A DNA stretch of 17,061 nucleotides from Actinomycetes bacterium (GTDB taxonomy: Bacteria; Actinomycetota; Actinomycetes; Mycobacteriales; Mycobacteriaceae), in assembly GCA_022600695.1 (NCBI GenBank), contig JAHZJY010000052.1:1-17061 (forward strand). Reading direction: 5' to 3'. The position numbers and the translations under genes are program-made. Below the pieces are notes generated by a model. It worked only from the letters and a program-made list of their open reading frames with translations. It searched no databases and was not told where the DNA came from. How positions within the stretch are numbered: the first letter of the stretch is position 1; every line of letters starts with the position of its first letter. Shown one piece after another: positions 14,028-17,061 of the stretch.

Positions 14028-14791
14028 TGCGTCCGGCTATGACCCGCCTGTTTTGGCGCGCCGCGATCGCCGCATCGGCGTTCGCCGTCGCGGGCGCCCT
14101 GGCCACCGCCGCCGTCTCCGCGGCTCCGGCCGCCGTGGCCGCACCGGATCAACGCGACGACACCGCCGCCTGCCGGCAGGGCGATCCGGACACCTGCGAC
14201 GGCGACCCGATGCGGCAACTCGCGGTGACCGGCGAGCGGCTGGTGACCGAGTACCTCACCGGGATCGGCATCGCCGGTGATTCGCTACCCAGGCTGCGCT
14301 ACATCGCTGCCGGCGGCAGCGCCACGAGCCAATGCGTTGACGTGAACGGACAAGACGCTCAACATGATCGGTCCTACAACTACTGTGTGACCGATAACAC
14401 CGTTTATCTGGGCCAAGAGACCCTCCGGGACTTCTCCCAGCGGTACGGGCCGTGGGGGCCGATCTCCGGGATCGCCCACGAGTACGGGCACTTCCTCCAG
14501 GCGGTCAGGCACGTCCCGAGCCCGGTGGGCGCCGCCGAAACAATCCGCAACGAGAACCAGGCCGACTGCTTCTCCGGCGCCTTCGTCAAATCTGTGGAGG
14601 ATCGCGACACCGCCCAACCGGCGATTACCGTGGACAGCATCGAGCGCTATCTGAGGGCGACCGCTTCCGTCGACGCACCCGGACGCGACCACGGAACCGC
14701 CCCGGAACGTATCGACTCGTTCGCGCTGGGGCACCGGGGCGGGCTGGCGGCGTGCAGTCAGTTCTTCCCCGCGACGCCGCTCACCGGGTAG
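14027..14791 (+). CDS. Secreted neutral zinc metallopeptidase (YpfJ-like family)
   Basis: 254 residues. The ATG at 14027 shares its A with the TGA of the previous gene; ATG 14039 is an alternative. A signal peptide (about 1-39, RLFWRAAIAASAFAVAGALA and onward, ending AAVAAP) points to export. The catalytic motif HEYGH gives His141, Glu142 and His145; the downstream NENQADC (175-181) with Glu176 supplies the likely third zinc ligand, as in the YpfJ/neutral zinc metallopeptidase family. Six cysteines in the mature part suggest disulfides. The substrate is unknown. Coupling to a GAF-ANTAR regulator is unusual and suggests the peptidase responds to the same signal. Confidence 0.85.
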   Translation: MRPAMTRLFWRAAIAASAFAVAGALATAAVSAAPAAVAAPDQRDDTAACRQGDPDTCDGDPMRQLAVTGERLVTEYLTGIGIAGDSLPRLRYIAAGGSATSQCVDVNGQDAQHDRSYNYCVTDNTVYLGQETLRDFSQRYGPWGPISGIAHEYGHFLQAVRHVPSPVGAAETIRNENQADCFSGAFVKSVEDRDTAQPAITVDSIERYLRATASVDAPGRDHGTAPERIDSFALGHRGGLAACSQFFPATPLTG

Positions 14792-14940
14792 GAACGTCCC
14801 CACACCTGTAGTGTTCAGGGCACCGGGGGCGGAATCCGAATCGGATGTCGCGGGCCGGGGCCAACGTGAACGGGGAGCCCATGGCGCGCAAGGTTTTTCG
14901 CGATTCACTCGAGTTGGAACAGTGACGCGACGCCACCCCG
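14792..14940. other. Intergenic region with a possible short leader ORF
   Basis: 149 bases between the metallopeptidase and the N-formylglutamate amidohydrolase-family gene. It holds the short open frame described separately and a TGGAAC at 14915-14920 that lacks a correctly spaced CGAC. No clear promoter or terminator is seen. Confidence 0.4.
14881..14925 (+). CDS. Possible 14-residue leader peptide or remnant
   Basis: ATG at 14881 with GGGGAG four bases upstream encodes MARKVFRDSLELEQ and then stops at TGA; an in-frame ATG at 14845 would give 26 residues. The good ribosome binding site and the position just before the amidohydrolase gene make it worth noting, but 14 codons is too short for a reliable call. 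It could be a leader peptide, a gene remnant or chance. Confidence 0.2.
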   Translation: MARKVFRDSLELEQ

Positions 14941-15696
14941 ATGGACACCTTCATCATCACCTGTGAGCACGGTGGCAATCAGATTCCCGCGAACTATCGG
15001 CGACTGTTCCGGGACCAGCGGGCACTACTGAATTCCCACCGCGGCCACGACCCCGGCGCCCTCGTGATGGCCACCGCCCTGGCCGACACGTTCGAGGCGC
15101 CGCTGGTCGCATCGACGACGAGTCGCCTACTGGTCGACCTCAACCGCTCGATCGGCCACCGGCAACTGTTTTCGTCGGTGACCCGCGACATGCCGGCACG
15201 GACTCGGGCCGCCATCATCGAGAAGCACTACCGGCCCTACCGCGCGCAGGTCGAAAACCTGGTGTGCCGAGCGGTGGCCAGCGGTGATCGGGTCCTGCAC
15301 ATCTCGTCGCACAGTTTCACCGGGGAACTCGACGGCACAGTCCGAAACGCCGACGTAGGTTTGCTGTACGACCCGGCGCGGGCCGGGGAGGCCGAATTGT
15401 GCGCCCACTGGAAGAGATCGCTGGTATCCCTCGGTCCGGAACTGCGGATCCGGCGCAACTACCCGTATGCCGGCAGCGGGGACGGCTTGACCACCCATCT
15501 GCGCCGCCGGTTCACACAGGCTGACTACCTCGGCGTCGAACTTGAGGTCAACCAGCGCATCGCTGTCTCGGCGGGCCCGCGCTGGACGGCCCTGCAACAC
15601 ACACTGGTCGAATCGCTACGCACGGCAGCTGCCGCACTGAGCGATCCGGCGCAACCACACACCCGGCCGATACCGGAAGGCAATGATGCGCATTAA
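14941..15696 (+). CDS. N-formylglutamate amidohydrolase family protein
   Basis: 251 residues of the FGase family of zinc-dependent hydrolases. Motifs: CEHGGNQIP (8-16), RGHDPGAL (34-41), SRLLVDLNRS (61-70), HSFTG (124-128), NADVGLLYDP (136-145) and GVELEVNQ (198-205). The named reaction is hydrolysis of N-formyl-L-glutamate in histidine breakdown, but no histidine-utilisation genes are nearby. In actinobacteria, family members sit with transglutaminase-like genes, and here the next gene overlaps the 3' end. A role in trimming or making a glutamate or amide-linked peptide is therefore at least as likely. No strong ribosome binding site precedes the ATG. Confidence 0.85.
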   Translation: MDTFIITCEHGGNQIPANYRRLFRDQRALLNSHRGHDPGALVMATALADTFEAPLVASTTSRLLVDLNRSIGHRQLFSSVTRDMPARTRAAIIEKHYRPYRAQVENLVCRAVASGDRVLHISSHSFTGELDGTVRNADVGLLYDPARAGEAELCAHWKRSLVSLGPELRIRRNYPYAGSGDGLTTHLRRRFTQADYLGVELEVNQRIAVSAGPRWTALQHTLVESLRTAAAALSDPAQPHTRPIPEGNDAH

Positions 15697-16492
15697 CGTC
15701 GGCTTCGAGATGGTTTTCGACTGTCCGCAGCCCACCCCGATGATCTTCAACCTCAACGTGCACTTCACCCGGGTGTCCGACCTCCTCGGCCGTGACGACC
15801 TAGTGTTCGACCCGCCGGTCCCGGTGGAGGCTTATCGCGACAGCTTCGGCAACTGGTGCTCCCGTATCGTCGCCCCGGCCGGCCGCCTGCGCGTCACGGC
15901 GAACGCCGTCGTCAACGACAGCGGACTCCCCGATGTCATCGTGCCGGATGCGCAGCAGCTTCCGGTGGCCGAACTACCCGTGGACACCCTCGTCTACCTG
16001 CTCGGCAGCCGGTACTGCGAAACCGATCGACTGTCCGAGACGGCGTGGGAACTGTTCGAACACGCACCGGCGGGATGGGGTCGGGTCCAGGCGATCTGCG
16101 ACTACGTCCACCGGCATGTCACCTTCGGTTACCAGTTCGCGCGGGTGACGCAGACGGCACTGGAAACCCTCACCAACCGCACCGGCGTCTGCCGTGACTT
16201 CAACCACCTCGCCGTCGCCTTCTGCCGCTGTATGAACATCCCGGCCCGCTACTGCACCGGGTACCTCGGGGATATCGGCATGCCGCCGCCCTACGGGCCA
16301 ATGGATTTCGCCGCCTGGTTCGAGGTGTTCCTCGGTGGGCAATGGCATACCTTCGACGCCCGCAACAACACCCCGCGTATCGGCCGGGTCCTGATCGCCC
16401 GCGGCCGCGACGCCGCCGACGTCGCCCTCAGCAATGCCTTCGGCGAGAACACCCTGACCAGCTTCCGGGTATGGACCGACGAGGACCGATGA
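15686..16492 (+). CDS. Transglutaminase-like cysteine hydrolase/transferase
   Basis: 268 residues. The ATG at 15686 is chosen over the adjacent ATG at 15683 because GGAAGG (15675-15680) is five bases upstream; it overlaps the end of the previous gene by 11 bases. The N-terminal ~130 residues are a beta-rich domain typical of bacterial transglutaminase-like proteins (RINVGFEMVFDCPQPTPMI). The core has TNRTGVCRDFNHL with nucleophile Cys169 and QWHTFDARN with His221 and Asp224, completing the Cys-His-Asp triad. It lacks a signal peptide, so it probably acts in the cytoplasm. Similar proteins in mycobacteria accompany alpha-E and ATP-grasp genes in predicted peptide-synthesis clusters, but those partners are not seen in this window. 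Confidence 0.87.
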   Translation: MRINVGFEMVFDCPQPTPMIFNLNVHFTRVSDLLGRDDLVFDPPVPVEAYRDSFGNWCSRIVAPAGRLRVTANAVVNDSGLPDVIVPDAQQLPVAELPVDTLVYLLGSRYCETDRLSETAWELFEHAPAGWGRVQAICDYVHRHVTFGYQFARVTQTALETLTNRTGVCRDFNHLAVAFCRCMNIPARYCTGYLGDIGMPPPYGPMDFAAWFEVFLGGQWHTFDARNNTPRIGRVLIARGRDAADVALSNAFGENTLTSFRVWTDEDR

Positions 16493-16512
16493 GGCACACC
16501 CGGGGCTGACCA

Positions 16513-17061
16513 CTACGCCGGTCGGGTGCGGGCGGTGCGGTAACCGCCGTGACCTTGCACGACTCGGTAGTGCTCGATGAGCCGGTCGCAGATCACCGGC
16601 CAGGTACGCCCGAGAACGCTGCGCCGAGCGGCCTGGGCGTAGCGCGGCCGCTCGCCGAGCAGGTGATCGACCGACGGGCTCAACTGAGATTCGAACCCCG
16701 GTATCGGATTCAGCAGACCGGTGCGGAACGGCAGGACGAGATCGCGGGGACCACCGGCATCGGGGGCAACCACCGGAACCCCGCAGGCCAGCGCCTCCTG
16801 GACGGCCTGACAAAAGGTTTCGTGCTCGCCGGGGTGAACGAAAACGTCCATGCTGGCGTAGGCGGCGGCCAGGGCCGGGCCGTGGAGGGCACCGGTGAAA
16901 ATCGCCGACGGCAGGGCCGCCTGCAGCCTGGCCCGCTCCACCCCATCGCCGACGATCACGACCTGAAGATCATCACGCCGGGCTAGGACGCCGAGCCGGT
17001 CGATGTGCTTCTCGGGCGCCAGCCGACCCACGAAACCGATGATCGGCTTACCGGGCGGCGA
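16513..17061 (-). CDS. mgtA: GT4 alpha-mannosyltransferase, MgtA-like (partial, C-terminal part)
   Basis: The 5' end lies beyond the right edge; 182 C-terminal residues are visible, beginning [19 protein letters not shown]. This is the second Rossmann domain of a GT-B, GT4 glycosyltransferase. Donor-site features are [22 protein letters not shown], and [30 protein letters not shown], which contains the E-x7-E motif. The segment strongly resembles M. tuberculosis MgtA (Rv0557, formerly PimB), which transfers mannose from GDP-mannose to a glucuronosyl-diacylglycerol acceptor. It is convergent with the transglutaminase-like gene, with 20 bases between the stops, and appears unrelated to the copper island. 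Confidence 0.8.
   Translation of the reverse strand, partial: SPPGKPIIGFVGRLAPEKHIDRLGVLARRDDLQVVIVGDGVERARLQAALPSAIFTGALHGPALAAAYASMDVFVHPGEHETFCQAVQEALACGVPVVAPDAGGPRDLVLPFRTGLLNPIPGFESQLSPSVDHLLGERPRYAQAARRSVLGRTWPVICDRLIEHYRVVQGHGGYRTARTRPA

Noticed and set aside
14915..14933. TGGAAC followed by CGAC upstream of the FGase-family gene, resembling the copper-regulon promoter
   Set aside because: The gap between the boxes is about 7 bases instead of 17, so it cannot serve as the same promoter.

Overview
The window is high-GC actinobacterial DNA and almost certainly mycobacterial. It holds a PGRS-type glycine-rich protein, a SigC-like ECF sigma factor, a CtpB-like copper P-type ATPase convergent with an Rv0102-like CopD/CtaG protein (the same arrangement as Rv0102-ctpB in Mycobacterium tuberculosis), GAF-ANTAR regulators and an MgtA-like mannosyltransferase. 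The species cannot be named from the sequence alone.

Layout. (1) Bases 1-2844, all minus strand, hold a tightly packed cassette. In transcription order it encodes a LuxE-family acyl-adenylating enzyme, an IscU-like scaffold lacking the third ligand cysteine, a NifS/IscS-type cysteine desulfurase and the start of an FtsX/MacB-type ABC permease. (2) Bases 2914-12391 hold a copper-homeostasis island. It contains a secreted PGRS-like protein with a Met/His/Cys-rich tail, a DUF4395 membrane protein, a zinc-finger membrane anti-sigma factor (Rv0093c-like), a DUF5134-like membrane protein with a period-3 histidine loop, the Rv0102-like CopD-CtaG protein, a CopZ-like HMA protein, the CtpB-like ATPase, sigC, and a 52-residue metallothionein with 14 cysteines. 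(3) Bases 12491-14791 hold two consecutive GAF-ANTAR regulators and a secreted zinc metallopeptidase whose start overlaps the preceding stop. (4) Bases 14941-16492 hold an N-formylglutamate amidohydrolase-family gene overlapping a transglutaminase-like gene. The 3' part of an mgtA-like gene enters from the right edge on the minus strand.

The strongest unexpected signal is regulatory. Five genes of the copper island (PGRS-like, DUF4395, anti-sigma, DUF5134-like and ctpB) each carry the same bipartite element directly upstream: NGGAAC, exactly 17 bases, then CGACYM. This is an ECF-type promoter and sigC is the only sigma factor gene in the window. I infer a self-contained SigC regulon for copper: the anti-sigma factor is under the same promoter (and looks leaderless), and the targets are exporters or importers, chaperones and three proteins with metal-ligand-rich low-complexity segments. 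The PGRS-like protein would be an extracytoplasmic copper-binding member of that regulon. The LuxE-IscU-NifS-ABC cassette lies 69 bases downstream of the PGRS-like gene on the same strand with no evident terminator. It may be co-transcribed, which raises the possibility of a sulfur-containing metabolite linked to copper; that last step is speculative.

No stretch longer than 300 bases lacks a gene. No tRNA, rRNA, insertion sequence or CRISPR array was seen.
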